Shown here: in pieces, positions 7,816-15,703 of the stretch | How the letters are laid out: each line of letters starts with the position of its first letter | How positions within the stretch are numbered: the first letter of the stretch is position 1 | Source: an uncultured Senegalimassilia sp. | Lineage (GTDB): Bacteria > Actinomycetota > Coriobacteriia > Coriobacteriales > Eggerthellaceae | DNA length: 21,224 nt | Assembly (NCBI GenBank): GCA_934661765.1 | Contig: CAKUJT010000040.1 | Span: 1-21,224 of the forward strand | Reading direction: 5' to 3' | Made by a program: the position numbers and the translations under genes | Notes under the pieces: generated by a model | Database searches by the model: none | The model's input: only the letters and a program-made list of their open reading frames with translations | What the model was told of the DNA's origin: nothing

Positions 7816-8241
7816 TCAGGATTCCGGAATCTCAAAATTTTCCAGTGCTTTCCGGTGCAGGACAAATACATTGTTCATGCTGAAATCCATGTCATCCGCG
7901 ATCTGTTCCCATGCCCTGCAGTCAATATAACGCAGTTCCAGAACCATCTGCTGCTCCGGATCCTCCAGCTTCCCGATCCGTTCCATGATGTCCCGCTTCA
8001 TGCTCAGAAGATCCTCAATGTCTTTTCCAATCTCCTGCTGCAGATCCACAATCATGACAATGATGTTCTCCATTTTGTGCGGATCCTTGCTTGGATTCCC
8101 CGGCATGTCACTGATCGTAGCCGTTGCCCTGACTGCCAGGTCATTCAGGGAATCCACCTGCCTCAGCTTGCTGCTGATCCGCATATCCATCCGGTATGCC
8201 TTCATCAGATATTCTTTTGATGCTGTCTGCTGTCTGTTCAT
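7816..8241 (-). CDS. DUF1492-like sigma-70 region 4-type regulator
   Basis: A 141-residue helical protein. The C-terminal part (QQMVLELRYIDCRAWEQIAD, then SMNNVFVLHRKALENF) is a helix-turn-helix like sigma-70 region 4. The N-terminal half is coiled-coil-like. Proteins of this kind (DUF1492, ArpU/RinA-like in role) lie just before the HNH/terminase genes of Gram-positive phages and are thought to activate the late packaging and structural genes. The ATG at 8241 has GGAGGT close upstream; the frame is open four codons further but without a binding site. It starts 12 bases after the helicase stop. Confidence 0.8.
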   Translation of the reverse strand: MNRQQTASKEYLMKAYRMDMRISSKLRQVDSLNDLAVRATATISDMPGNPSKDPHKMENIIVMIVDLQQEIGKDIEDLLSMKRDIMERIGKLEDPEQQMVLELRYIDCRAWEQIADDMDFSMNNVFVLHRKALENFEIPES

Positions 8242-8253
8242 ATCTACCTCCAT

Positions 8254-9624
8254 TCAGGCATCCATCCCGATCTCAGCCTTCACCGCCTCGATCAGTGCCG
8301 CCTGTGTCCCGTCCTTCATTTCCAGTGCCTTCATGATCCGCTCATCCACAGTCCCGTCCGCCACGATATGTATCACGGAGACCGTTCCGGATTCCTGTCC
8401 CTGCCTCCAAAGCCTTGCCACTGTCTGCTGGTACAGTTCCAGGCTCCACGTCAGCCCGAACCATACAAGGATATTTCCTCCGGACTGCAGGTTCAGCCCA
8501 TGTCCCGCACTTGCCGGGTGGATCAGTCCCACCAGGATCTTTCCTGCATTCCATTCCCGGATGCTCTCATCCGAATCCAGTTTCCGGCAGTCCACTTTCA
8601 ACTTCTTAAGCCGCTCCATGATCCGTGTCAGGTCATGCTTGAACCAGTACGCCACAAGCACCGGCCTGCCATTTGCTGATTCCACCAGGTCTTCCAGTGC
8701 ATCCAGCTTTTTCCCGTGAAACGCATTCACATCCCCGTCATCACCGTAGACTGCACCGTTTGCCAGCTGTGACAGTTTTCCGGAAAGGCTTGCCGCATTC
8801 GCCGCAGTGACCTCTCCCTCCGGAAGCTGCATCACCAGCTGCTCTTTCATTTCCCTGTACTGCTGTTTTTCTTTTTCATCCAGATAAACCTTATGCTCCG
8901 TGCTGACCAGTTCCGGCATATTCAGGTAATCCGCCGCTTTCATGGAAATCGTGATATCCGAGATTTTCTCATAAATGGCTTCCTCCGCTCCCGGAACCAG
9001 CCGGTAACTGTAAACCACCGGCCCGTTCATCCGGTCTGGCCGGAAATAGCATTCCCGGTACTGCCCGATAAACCTTCCCAGGCGTTTTCCCATATCCAGC
9101 ACTTTAAACTCCGCAAACAGATCCATCAGCCCGTTGCTGGAAGGAGTGCCTGTCAGCCCCACGATCCGTTTCACAAATGGCCTCACCTTCATCAGTGCCT
9201 TAAACCGTTTGGTCTGCCAGGACTTAAAACTGGAAAGCTCATCGATCACAACCATGTCAAAACCAAATGCAGCTCCGCACTGCTCCACAAGCCACGGAAC
9301 ATTCTCCCTGTTGATGATGTAAATATCAGCATCCGCATCCAGTGCCGCCCTTCGTTCCGCGGCACTTCCCACCATCACGGAATACCGGATGCCTTTTAAG
9401 TGGTCCCACTTCTTAATCTCCTCCGGCCATGTTGTGCGTGCAACCCTTAAAGGACCGATGATCAGAACCCGGTTCACTTCAAAGCGTTCATACATCAGAT
9501 TCACAATGGCAGTCAGCACAATGCTGGTCTTTCCCATTCCCATATCCAGAAGGACTGCCGCCACCGGGTTCTCCTCAATAAACCGGACTGCATACTCCTG
9601 ATACTCATGCGGACTGTATTTCAT
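8254..9624 (-). CDS. SNF2-type DEAD/DEAH helicase
   Basis: A 456-residue superfamily 2 ATPase of the short phage SNF2 type, expected to translocate on DNA during replication or recombination. Motifs: I DMGMGKT (about residues 27-33), II DELS (128-131, a DExx variant), III LTGTP (157-161), V ASAGHGLNLQ (371-380) and VI QTVARLWRQGQ (400-410). No extra domain is fused. The ATG at 9624 has GGAGGG 7 bases upstream and gives a 20-base overlap with the VRR-NUC gene. The VRR-NUC/SNF2 pair is a recurring phage module. Confidence 0.94.
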   Translation of the reverse strand: MKYSPHEYQEYAVRFIEENPVAAVLLDMGMGKTSIVLTAIVNLMYERFEVNRVLIIGPLRVARTTWPEEIKKWDHLKGIRYSVMVGSAAERRAALDADADIYIINRENVPWLVEQCGAAFGFDMVVIDELSSFKSWQTKRFKALMKVRPFVKRIVGLTGTPSSNGLMDLFAEFKVLDMGKRLGRFIGQYRECYFRPDRMNGPVVYSYRLVPGAEEAIYEKISDITISMKAADYLNMPELVSTEHKVYLDEKEKQQYREMKEQLVMQLPEGEVTAANAASLSGKLSQLANGAVYGDDGDVNAFHGKKLDALEDLVESANGRPVLVAYWFKHDLTRIMERLKKLKVDCRKLDSDESIREWNAGKILVGLIHPASAGHGLNLQSGGNILVWFGLTWSLELYQQTVARLWRQGQESGTVSVIHIVADGTVDERIMKALEMKDGTQAALIEAVKAEIGMDA

Positions 9625-9886
9625 CCAGAATCCCTCCAATCTGTCCCGGATCATCCAGGACAAAAACCTTAAATCCCAGCCTTCCCATCAGCCTGTGCCT
9701 GGAAGCCTGCAAAGGCCTCGGCACCTCACCCGGTGCCTTGACCTCCACAAACCCGAAATGCCTTCCCGGAAGAAGCACGATCCTGTCCGGCATCCCGTCA
9801 AATCCCGGTGACACGAACTTTGGGCAGATGCCGCCCCTTTTCCTTACTTCTGCCACCAGCTTCTGCTCCACCTGTTTCTCTCTCAT
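9605..9886 (-). CDS. VRR-NUC domain nuclease
   Basis: A 93-residue single-domain nuclease of the virus-type replication-repair (VRR-NUC) family, a PD-(D/E)XK fold. Catalytic positions are visible: GMPDRIVLL (Asp 34), FVEVKAPGE (Glu 48, Lys 50) and PRPLQ (Gln 60). It probably resolves branched DNA alongside the overlapping SNF2 helicase gene. The ATG at 9886 has GGAGGAAG just upstream; the frame is open to 10015 but that part is a shadow of the YozE-like gene. Length equals the bare domain. Confidence 0.93.
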   Translation of the reverse strand: MREKQVEQKLVAEVRKRGGICPKFVSPGFDGMPDRIVLLPGRHFGFVEVKAPGEVPRPLQASRHRLMGRLGFKVFVLDDPGQIGGILDEIQSA

Positions 9887-10076
9887 ACTTCCTCCACGCC
9901 CTTTCAAATGCAGCCAGGCATCCGCTGCATGCATCATTGTCCTCCAGATACTTCCGGATGGATGCCCTGTCCCCATCCTTCGGAAACTGCCTGTCCCGTT
10001 CCATGTCCCTGGCAAGATCCCCCACCGGTGCCTTTGTCCTTAAATGTTTCCTCATCATCCATGTATAAAACTTCAT
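9798..10076 (-). CDS. YozE/SAM-like small protein
   Basis: A 92-residue protein beginning MKFYTWMMRKHL, with GDLARDMERDRQFP and IRKYLEDNDACSGCLAAFER, a pattern matching the YozE SAM-like fold (residues about 1-65). The remaining tail is basic and glycine-rich, and overlaps the VRR-NUC gene by 89 bases in another frame. The start at 10076 is chosen because GGAGGG lies 6 bases upstream; an ATG two codons earlier abuts that site. YozE-like proteins are frequent in Gram-positive phages, and their function is unknown. Confidence 0.75.
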   Translation of the reverse strand: MKFYTWMMRKHLRTKAPVGDLARDMERDRQFPKDGDRASIRKYLEDNDACSGCLAAFERAWRKYERETGGAEAGGRSKEKGRHLPKVRVTGI

Positions 10077-10104
10077 AGCCATCCCTCCATCATAAATTTC
10101 TGCC

Positions 10105-10204
10105 GTGACGGCTGTGATGACTGGGTCTATACCTTCTATATAGAGAATTTTCATTAAAAAAATCCCTATACGCGTAATATGTATACAGGCATCACAGCCG
10201 TCAC
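10105..10204. repeat. Perfect 15-bp inverted repeat around AT-rich DNA
   Basis: GTGACGGCTGTGATG (10105-10119) is exactly complementary to CATCACAGCCGTCAC (10190-10204). The 70 bases between are AT-rich and include the palindrome TCTATATAGA (10136-10145) and the alternating stretch around GTATAC (10180-10185). The region lies between the primase-helicase stop and the YozE-like gene, a 184-base stretch with no gene of its own. It could be an origin, an operator array or a transcript hairpin. Confidence 0.7.
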
Positions 10205-10245
10205 ACTCAGGTTAAAAAGATTCTTCCACACCTTTGTATCTGTCC

Positions 10246-10260
10246 GTCACAGCCGTCACA
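10246..10260 (+). repeat. GTCACA-spaced repeat adjoining primase stop
   Basis: An exact second copy of GTCACAGCCGTCACA, ending at the base before the primase-helicase stop codon. Two degenerate copies continue inside the 3' end of that gene: GTCACACCCATCACA at 10298-10312 and GTCACCCACGTCACA at 10459-10473. All keep the 9-bp spacing between the GTCACA-like halves. Confidence 0.6.
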
Positions 10261-12528
10261 TCAGTCCTCAAAATCAAGGACAGCTTCATCTTTAAGCGTC
10301 ACACCCATCACAAAGGCACCTTTCCGCGTTTTCTTTTTCTGGAATCCCCTCTTTTCCAGTTCCGCAGAAAAATCCGAGTTATGACGGGTATATTCCCCTG
10401 TCCTCTGGCAGAAGTTCCTGTACTCCTGATAAAACTCCCCTGCCTTCTGTTCCAGTCCGTCACCCACGTCACAGCATTCTTCCAGAAAGATTCCCATCCA
10501 GTCATTCATTCCCCTGTACTGTTCAATGGCCATCTCAACCACAGCAGGCTTTTTCAGCTTATGGTTTGCTGCGATCACCTTTCTGGCTCCTTCGATGATC
10601 CAGGCCATGACGGAAGGCGCGGCATGTTCATAAAGATAATCTGCATAGTTCTTCACATCCGAACTGCCCTCAATCCTTGCATGAAACGGAATGACGATCA
10701 GACGCCTCCAGGTACCGTCATCCGATGCCCCGACCTTCGGCAGATGGTTTGTGTAGAGCACAACCGTATGGGAAGGCGTAAAGTCAAAAGGATCCTTGAA
10801 CTTCTTTTCACCCCGCACCTGGTCCGTGGAACACAGCTGTTTCAGAATGGACGTGGACAGACGCACGCCCTCTTCCAGCTCTGCTGCAATGATCAGGCGC
10901 TTCCCTTTCAGTTCCGCAATCTCCGGCTTCACGTTTCTCCGGCATCCCACAGTCAGGGCATCCGCAGAGATCGTTCCTGCATAAGTCCCCATCACCCTTG
11001 AAATGGCATTCCAGAACGTGGACTTTCCGTTCCGTCCTTCGCCATAGGCAATGATGAGTGCTTCCTCGTAAACCTTGCCTATCGCAGCCAGTCCCACTGT
11101 CTCCTGCACGTACTCCATCAGTTCCTGGTCACCGCAGAAAAACGTATTCAGGGCATCTTCCCAGATTTCCTTTCCCTTCTCACCCGGGGAGGCATTGGTA
11201 ATCTTTGTCATCAGATCCGAAGACCTGTGGGGCATCACGCCTGCCACACCCTTTTCCAGGTCATAAGCCGCATCCGGCGTATTCAGGTAATTCTCCTGTG
11301 CATCAAACATGCTGATATCCGCCGCCACCATCGGCTTTGCCGCATTCTGGGTATTCACGATATTTTTATAATTCCGGTACTTCATGACAAAGGCATAATA
11401 AGATTTCGCAGACAGAAACTCCTTATAAGCATCCATCAGTTCCGCCCCAATCTGCTTCTCCAGCGTCTTCCCGCCGGTCCGCACGGCAGATTCCTCAATA
11501 CCATTCTCCGTCAGTGCCTTTGCCGCTGCCGCCAGCTGTTCCCTTGCATCAGCCAGCTGCATATCCAGAAATTCCTCCACTGCACCCACAGCCTTCTGCT
11601 TATTCTCCCGCCAGCACACGCCGTCATAACTCAGGAAATCCGTTGCATCCGTATAAAGCAGTTCCCCTTTATACTCCCTCACCAGCACCTTTGCCTCGCC
11701 AATATCGGAATAGTCCTCCGGCTTCAGCGAACCAAATTCCGCATTATATTCATCCGGCGGCACATATCCAGGCTGTGACATGACGGTATTCCGGTAAAAA
11801 CGCACCGCGCTCCCCCAGATGGTATCCAGCTCCTCTTCCGGAAGCGGCGGATCACACCGTCTGGAATGTTCCAGAAAAGCATCCTTTGCTTTCTGGCAGA
11901 TTCCATATTTCTTGAGCACGCGCCCTGCAAAATGGCTCATGGAATTGTTCCTGCTTCCTTCCAGGATCGGACCGGCTCCCGGATCCGCACCTGACGGCAG
12001 CTCCCCTGCATCCACTTCCTCATCAATGTTTGTCCAACCCTCATGCCAGATACATTCCCCAGCATCCGCGCCAAAAATAAACCTGGCAGCATCCAGTGCA
12101 TTCCCGTCAAAAAACGGATAAGCCTCTTTCACTGCCATTTTCAGTGCCGCATAATACCCGGCATCCGAAGTCCTTTCAATGGGAAAATACACATGGAACT
12201 TCGGTCTTGCCTTCCTGCCGTCCTTCACCCTCATATGGTTCCTGCTGAACGCAATGGCATAGGAAATATCCGGCATCAGCTCATCCAGCTTTTCCGCCGT
12301 GATCCACTCCCCCTGATCCTCCGTATGGTCATTGTCACAGTCCATGACCAGCACATCCGAACCAAGGAAATTTCCCACACTGCGGTAATCCTTCCTGTAG
12401 CTTCCGCACACATGATCCTTCTTCACTGCTTCCTGCAGGTCTTCTGCACACCCCACTTCCACCCTGTTCGGATAAAAGCAGTTCCTCGCATCCCCCGCAG
12501 CATCCGCTGTCTGCAAAACAAACTTCAT
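10261..12528 (-). CDS. Primase-polymerase/SF3 helicase (VapE/D5-like)
   Basis: A 755-residue replication initiator-type protein. Residues about 1-175 look like an archaeo-eukaryotic primase/prim-pol domain: LVMDCDNDH (60-68) supplies the acidic pair, KFHVYFPIE (110-118) the conserved His, DAARFIFGAD (146-155) the third motif. Residues about 190-250 resemble a PriCT helical domain (GSRNNSMSHFAGRVLKKYGI). Residues about 300-490 are a D5-like N-terminal region. The SF3 helicase follows: Walker A GEGRNGKST (496-504), LIIAAELEEG (545-554), VVLYTNHLPKV (589-599) and GTWRRLIVIPF (605-615). It should prime and unwind at the phage origin. GGAGG lies 9 bases before the ATG, 4 bases after the DUF4406 stop. 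It is intact. Confidence 0.93.
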   Translation of the reverse strand: MKFVLQTADAAGDARNCFYPNRVEVGCAEDLQEAVKKDHVCGSYRKDYRSVGNFLGSDVLVMDCDNDHTEDQGEWITAEKLDELMPDISYAIAFSRNHMRVKDGRKARPKFHVYFPIERTSDAGYYAALKMAVKEAYPFFDGNALDAARFIFGADAGECIWHEGWTNIDEEVDAGELPSGADPGAGPILEGSRNNSMSHFAGRVLKKYGICQKAKDAFLEHSRRCDPPLPEEELDTIWGSAVRFYRNTVMSQPGYVPPDEYNAEFGSLKPEDYSDIGEAKVLVREYKGELLYTDATDFLSYDGVCWRENKQKAVGAVEEFLDMQLADAREQLAAAAKALTENGIEESAVRTGGKTLEKQIGAELMDAYKEFLSAKSYYAFVMKYRNYKNIVNTQNAAKPMVAADISMFDAQENYLNTPDAAYDLEKGVAGVMPHRSSDLMTKITNASPGEKGKEIWEDALNTFFCGDQELMEYVQETVGLAAIGKVYEEALIIAYGEGRNGKSTFWNAISRVMGTYAGTISADALTVGCRRNVKPEIAELKGKRLIIAAELEEGVRLSTSILKQLCSTDQVRGEKKFKDPFDFTPSHTVVLYTNHLPKVGASDDGTWRRLIVIPFHARIEGSSDVKNYADYLYEHAAPSVMAWIIEGARKVIAANHKLKKPAVVEMAIEQYRGMNDWMGIFLEECCDVGDGLEQKAGEFYQEYRNFCQRTGEYTRHNSDFSAELEKRGFQKKKTRKGAFVMGVTLKDEAVLDFED

Positions 12529-12532
12529 CTTC

Positions 12533-12937
12533 TTACGCCTCCTTCAGATCTTCCGTAAAATAACGCACCGTCATTCTTTTCCTCTTTGCTTTTCCAATCT
12601 CCTGCTTCATTCCGTCCGTGATCTCAGATCCAAACACCCAGACTTCCGAACATTTCCCCAGTAGCACCAGATCCATGAACAGGATCAGTTCCCGTTCCTT
12701 TTCCTCTTTCATGTACTGTGGAAGCAGAAGATGCGGTGCCAGCGGGATCATCCCCTGATCCACGGCAAACCTGCTGTACCTCCTCGCCCTCTCTGCATTC
12801 CGTTCCGGATCTCCCCGGTACGGCGAACAGATATAAACCAGCGGCCTGTACTTCTTCGCTTCCCTGTCCACATTTGCAGCCGCCGCAAATGGCACCGGAT
12901 CCCAGTATCCTTCTGAATTTCTGTAACCTACGCCCAT
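12533..12937 (-). CDS. DUF4406 (nucleoside deoxyribosyltransferase-like) protein
   Basis: A 134-residue protein with PLVYICSPYRGDPERNAERA, then FAVDQGMIPLAPHLLLPQYM, then SEVWVFGSEITDGMKQEI, the pattern of DUF4406, a Rossmann-like family related to nucleoside 2-deoxyribosyltransferases. It may act on nucleotides during phage replication, but activity is unproven. The ATG at 12937 has AAAGGAG 8 bases upstream. The frame stays open to 13165, but that part lies antisense to the leader and start of the next gene and has no family features. It is the first gene of the long minus-strand operon. Confidence 0.88.
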   Translation of the reverse strand: MGVGYRNSEGYWDPVPFAAAANVDREAKKYRPLVYICSPYRGDPERNAERARRYSRFAVDQGMIPLAPHLLLPQYMKEEKERELILFMDLVLLGKCSEVWVFGSEITDGMKQEIGKAKRKRMTVRYFTEDLKEA

Positions 12938-13139
12938 CAGACATTTCTCCTTTCCTGTCAGTAAGGCAGACTTCCGCCTTCTACTGATCCAAGGAGTCTT
13001 CTCCCCTGATTTTTTGACCTGATTTCCACTTTTCTGAAAAAAATTTAAAAACTGCTCAAAAAATCCGCTCCCAAAACTCCATGAACCATTAGGAAGCACA
13101 TGACTGCTCCCCAAATTCACAGAAAGGAGAACTGACAAT
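12938..13139. promoter_or_regulatory. Divergent intergenic region with a hairpin
   Basis: A 202-base gap between the minus-strand operon (first gene DUF4406) and the plus-strand recombination block; both operons should start here. A near-perfect inverted repeat is present: CAGTAAGGC (12959-12967) against GCCT-TC-TACTG (12976-12986), loop AGACTTCC. A TTGACC at 13014-13019 is followed by an A-rich stretch without a recognisable -10. No confident promoter can be named on either strand. Conserved RNA motifs called DUF2800 and DUF2815 have been described upstream of such phage genes (from memory); whether this leader matches one cannot be judged by eye. Confidence 0.45.
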
Positions 13140-13538
13140 ATGAGTAAAATGAGTGAACTGTCCATGATGCTGGATGATCTGATCGCCTGCGGGACAAAAC
13201 TGGCAGAAACCGCCAGGGCGCTGAAAGATTTTTATTCTTCGGATGAACAGGAACAGCCGGCTCCTGACAAAAAGACATCCGGCAAAAAAGCATCAAAGAA
13301 GCAGGAATCCCCTGCACAGACACCGGATCCGGCACCACAGCCAGAACCTGCAAAAGAATATTCCAAGGAAGATGTCCGCAGAATCCTTGCCGCAAAAGCA
13401 AACGAGGCAGAGGGCATCTACAAAGCCCAGGTCAAGGCACTGGTCCAGAAATACGGAAACGGCGGCAGCCTTACAGACGTAAAGCCGGAAGACTATGCCG
13501 CACTTGCACAGGAAGCGGAGGGAATCGGACATGCCTGA
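13140..13538 (+). CDS. Small protein with acidic/Pro-rich linker
   Basis: A 132-residue protein with a helical N-terminus (SMMLDDLIACGTKLAETARA), a low-complexity Lys/Pro/Glu linker (residues about 38-78), and a C-terminal helical domain (VRRILAAKANEAEG, then KALVQKYGNGGSLTDVKPED). Similar phage proteins upstream of DUF2800 genes are sometimes labelled 'Rrp5-like' with little basis. The C-terminal domain resembles those that follow an N-terminal Lys/Pro-rich linker in phage recombination modules, so a DNA-binding or recombination accessory role is possible but inferred from position only. AAAGGAG lies 10 bases before the ATG. It overlaps the next gene by 8 bases. Confidence 0.8.
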   Translation: MSKMSELSMMLDDLIACGTKLAETARALKDFYSSDEQEQPAPDKKTSGKKASKKQESPAQTPDPAPQPEPAKEYSKEDVRRILAAKANEAEGIYKAQVKALVQKYGNGGSLTDVKPEDYAALAQEAEGIGHA

Positions 13539-14655
13539 TAAACACGCCTTTCTCTCTGCATCGTCCAGCCACCGCTGGATAAACTGCCCGCCAAGCGCAG
13601 CGCTCTGTGCAAAGGAGCCGAATAAAAGCAGTCCCTATGCACAGCAGGGAACCGATGCACACAGCTTATGCGAACACAAAGTCCTGGCTGCACTGGGATA
13701 TTCTTCCGTGGATCCGACCGAATCCCTTACCTGGTTCGATGAGGAAATGGCAGACTGCACGGACCAGTACTGCACCTATGTCATGGAACAGCTGCAGGAA
13801 GCAAAGAAACTCTGCGGCGACCCGCAGGTTCTTGTGGAACAGCGCCTGGACTTCTCCAGATGGGTTCCGGATGCCTTCGGAACCGGCGACTGCCTGATCG
13901 TTGCAGACCAGATCCTGCACATCATCGACTTCAAATACGGACTCGGCATCCTTGTAGAAGCAGAAAACAATCCGCAGATGATGTGTTACGCACTCGGGGC
14001 GCTGGATACCTATGACGGCATCTATGACATCAAAGCCGTCCGCATGACCATCTTCCAGCCCCGCCGCAGCAACATCAGCACCTTCACCATGAAAAAAGAA
14101 GACCTGCTGGACTGGGCAGAAAATACCCTGAAACCTGCGGCACAGCTTGCCATCAGGGGAGACGGAGACTTCAAAGCCGGCACGCACTGCCAGTTCTGTG
14201 CTGTCAAGGCCACCTGCCGGAAACGTGCAGAATACAACCTTGAACTCGCACAGTACGACTTCGAAATGCCGGAGCATCTGGAACCTGCAGAAATCTCTGC
14301 CATCCTGCCCCGCATTGACGAACTGGTCTCCTGGGCAGGCGACATCAAGGACTATGCCCTGCAGTCCGCACTCAGCGGCATGGATTATCCCGGCTACAAA
14401 GTCGTGGAAGGCAGATCCACCCGGAAATACACGGATGAATCCGCAGTAGCCAGTGCAGTAGAAACAAACGGATTTGATCCCTATGAGAAAAAACTGCTGG
14501 GGATCACAGCCATGACTTCCCTTCTGGGAAAAAAGAAATTTGAAAAGATCCTTGGCGGACTGATCGCAAAACCGCCCGGAAAGCCGGTGCTTGTACCGGA
14601 ATCAGATAAACGTCCGGCAATGAACACTGCCAGTGACGATTTCAAAGAAGAATAA
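13531..14655 (+). CDS. DUF2800 RecB/Cas4-like nuclease
   Basis: A 374-residue protein of the DUF2800 family, with all RecB-type PD-(D/E)XK nuclease motifs readable: GTDAH (His about 43), GTGDC (Asp about 120), IIDFKYG (Asp 133, Lys 135) and QMMCY (Gln 149 to Tyr 153). Three cysteines in HCQFCAVKATC (about 220-229) plus NCPPS near the N-terminus (Cys 19) could hold a 4Fe-4S cluster as in Cas4 and AddB. It would act as the phage exonuclease in recombination or end processing. GGAGGG lies 8 bases before the ATG at 13531. It is followed after 12 bases by an ssDNA-binding-like protein, a logical partner. Confidence 0.92.
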   Translation: MPDKHAFLSASSSHRWINCPPSAALCAKEPNKSSPYAQQGTDAHSLCEHKVLAALGYSSVDPTESLTWFDEEMADCTDQYCTYVMEQLQEAKKLCGDPQVLVEQRLDFSRWVPDAFGTGDCLIVADQILHIIDFKYGLGILVEAENNPQMMCYALGALDTYDGIYDIKAVRMTIFQPRRSNISTFTMKKEDLLDWAENTLKPAAQLAIRGDGDFKAGTHCQFCAVKATCRKRAEYNLELAQYDFEMPEHLEPAEISAILPRIDELVSWAGDIKDYALQSALSGMDYPGYKVVEGRSTRKYTDESAVASAVETNGFDPYEKKLLGITAMTSLLGKKKFEKILGGLIAKPPGKPVLVPESDKRPAMNTASDDFKEE

Positions 14656-14667
14656 GGAGGACATACC

Positions 14668-15231
14668 ATGTCAAAATTTGTAAACCCGACAAAAGTAATC
14701 ACAGGAGTTAACACCAGATGGTCCTACGCAAACGTATGGGATCCGAAAAGCATCAACGGCGGCGCCCCGAAATACAGCGTCAGCCTGATCATCCCAAAAT
14801 CCGATACCGCAACCGTGAATAAAATCAAAGCCGCCATCCGGGCAGCCTACGAGGAAGGGGAAGCCAAGCTGAAAGGAAACGGAAAAACCGTACCTGCCCT
14901 CTCCATCCTCAAGACGCCTCTCAGGGACGGAGACCTGGAACGCCCGGATGACGAGGCATACAAGAACGCTTACTTCATCAACGCAAACTCCGGCACTGCC
15001 CCAGGCATCGTGGATGCAGACAGACAGCCGATCCTTGACCGCTCGGAAGTCTATTCCGGCGTGTACGGCAGGGCATCCATCAACATGTACGCCTTCAACT
15101 CCAATGGAAACAAAGGCATTGCCTGCGGCTTAAACAATCTGCAGAAGATCCGCGACGGCGAACCCCTTGGCGGAAAATCCCGCGCAGAGGATGACTTTGC
15201 CACAGAGGAAGATGACGACTTCCTGAACTGA
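14668..15231 (+). CDS. DUF2815 ssDNA-binding-like protein
   Basis: A 187-residue member of the DUF2815 family, which resembles T7 gp2.5-type OB-fold single-stranded DNA-binding proteins. Visible features are the conserved start (SKFVNPTKVITGVNTRWSYA), APKYSVSLIIPKSDT, the aromatic NMYAFN segment, and an acidic tail ending EEDDDFLN, the kind of tail SSB proteins use to recruit partners. AAGGAGG precedes the ATG by 7 bases. Together with the RecB-like nuclease and polymerase it makes a replication/recombination set. A terminator-like hairpin follows its stop. Confidence 0.9.
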   Translation: MSKFVNPTKVITGVNTRWSYANVWDPKSINGGAPKYSVSLIIPKSDTATVNKIKAAIRAAYEEGEAKLKGNGKTVPALSILKTPLRDGDLERPDDEAYKNAYFINANSGTAPGIVDADRQPILDRSEVYSGVYGRASINMYAFNSNGNKGIACGLNNLQKIRDGEPLGGKSRAEDDFATEEDDDFLN

Positions 15232-15250
15232 TCCTGACAGACAGCACCAC

Positions 15251-15279
15251 AGGGATGGACAATGCTCCATCCCTCTTTT
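15251..15279 (+). terminator. Terminator-like hairpin after DUF2815
   Basis: Perfect 9-bp stem AGGGATGGA (15251-15259) / TCCATCCCT (15266-15274), 6-base loop, then CTTTT. It precedes the ribosome binding site of the next gene by about 10 bases, so it would attenuate rather than end the operon. Confidence 0.75.
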
Positions 15280-15300
15280 AAAAGAAACGGAGGAACTATC

Positions 15301-15657
15301 ATGTGTTTATTATGCAGTCTCAGAGCATTTACAGAAAAACAGCCGCCAGAAGGCACAGACCTTTTCGTCTGTGAGAATCCAGCTGATCCGCAGAAGCGCA
15401 CCTACGGGATCATGCGTTTTTTCAAAAAAGGATCCTTATTCCCGGAATTAATGCACATAGAAAAATCCAGCAGGGAAGAACGCCTGATGGATGCCCTCTT
15501 CCACCTGAACAGGAGCGGAATCCCGGCACCGGAAACAGGATATTACTTTCTGGAAACCGGAAACCAGGACGGGACCGACACGGCAGTCTGGCTCCAGTCC
15601 GCCATCAACCCGCTGGATTCTGTCTATGCAGTCATCAATCCGGAAGAACAGGTATAA
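15301..15657 (+). CDS. Hypothetical phage protein, 118 residues
   Basis: I do not recognise this protein. It begins MCLLCSLRAF with a CxxC pair, has a mixed alpha/beta-looking middle (KRTYGIMRFFKKGSLFPELM) and a C-terminal TAVWLQSAINPLDSVYAVIN. No signal peptide or membrane segment is visible. GGAGG lies 7 bases before the ATG at 15301; an upstream ATG at 15262 falls inside the preceding hairpin and lacks a binding site. It is flanked by a terminator-like hairpin on each side and sits between the ssDNA-binding-like protein and the polymerase, so it is probably a replication accessory or has its own expression level. Confidence 0.8.
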   Translation: MCLLCSLRAFTEKQPPEGTDLFVCENPADPQKRTYGIMRFFKKGSLFPELMHIEKSSREERLMDALFHLNRSGIPAPETGYYFLETGNQDGTDTAVWLQSAINPLDSVYAVINPEEQV

Positions 15658-15662
15658 CAGAC

Positions 15663-15703
15663 AGCGGCGGCAGTGCCCTTCATGCTCACTGCTGCCGCTT
15701 TTT
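15663..15703 (+). terminator. Intrinsic terminator-like hairpin before polymerase
   Basis: 13-bp stem with one G-T pair, AGCGGCGGCAGTG (15663-15675) / CACTGCTGCCGCT (15687-15699), 11-base loop, followed by TTTTTA. It is GC-rich and close to an ideal intrinsic terminator, yet it lies only 20 bases before the polymerase start, so polymerase expression would need read-through, antitermination or a promoter not seen. Confidence 0.85.

Noticed and set aside
7274..10473. GTCACA repeats as a CRISPR array
   Set aside because: Units are too short, irregularly spaced, in both orientations and partly inside a coding gene; no cas gene is present.
13014..13042. Sigma-A promoter for the DUF2800 operon
   Set aside because: TTGACC is followed at the right distance by a run of A without a -10-like hexamer.
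12938..13165. N-terminal extension of the DUF4406 frame with a hydrophobic stretch
   Set aside because: It overlaps the divergent gene's start and leader, while a strong ribosome binding site precedes the ATG at 12937.
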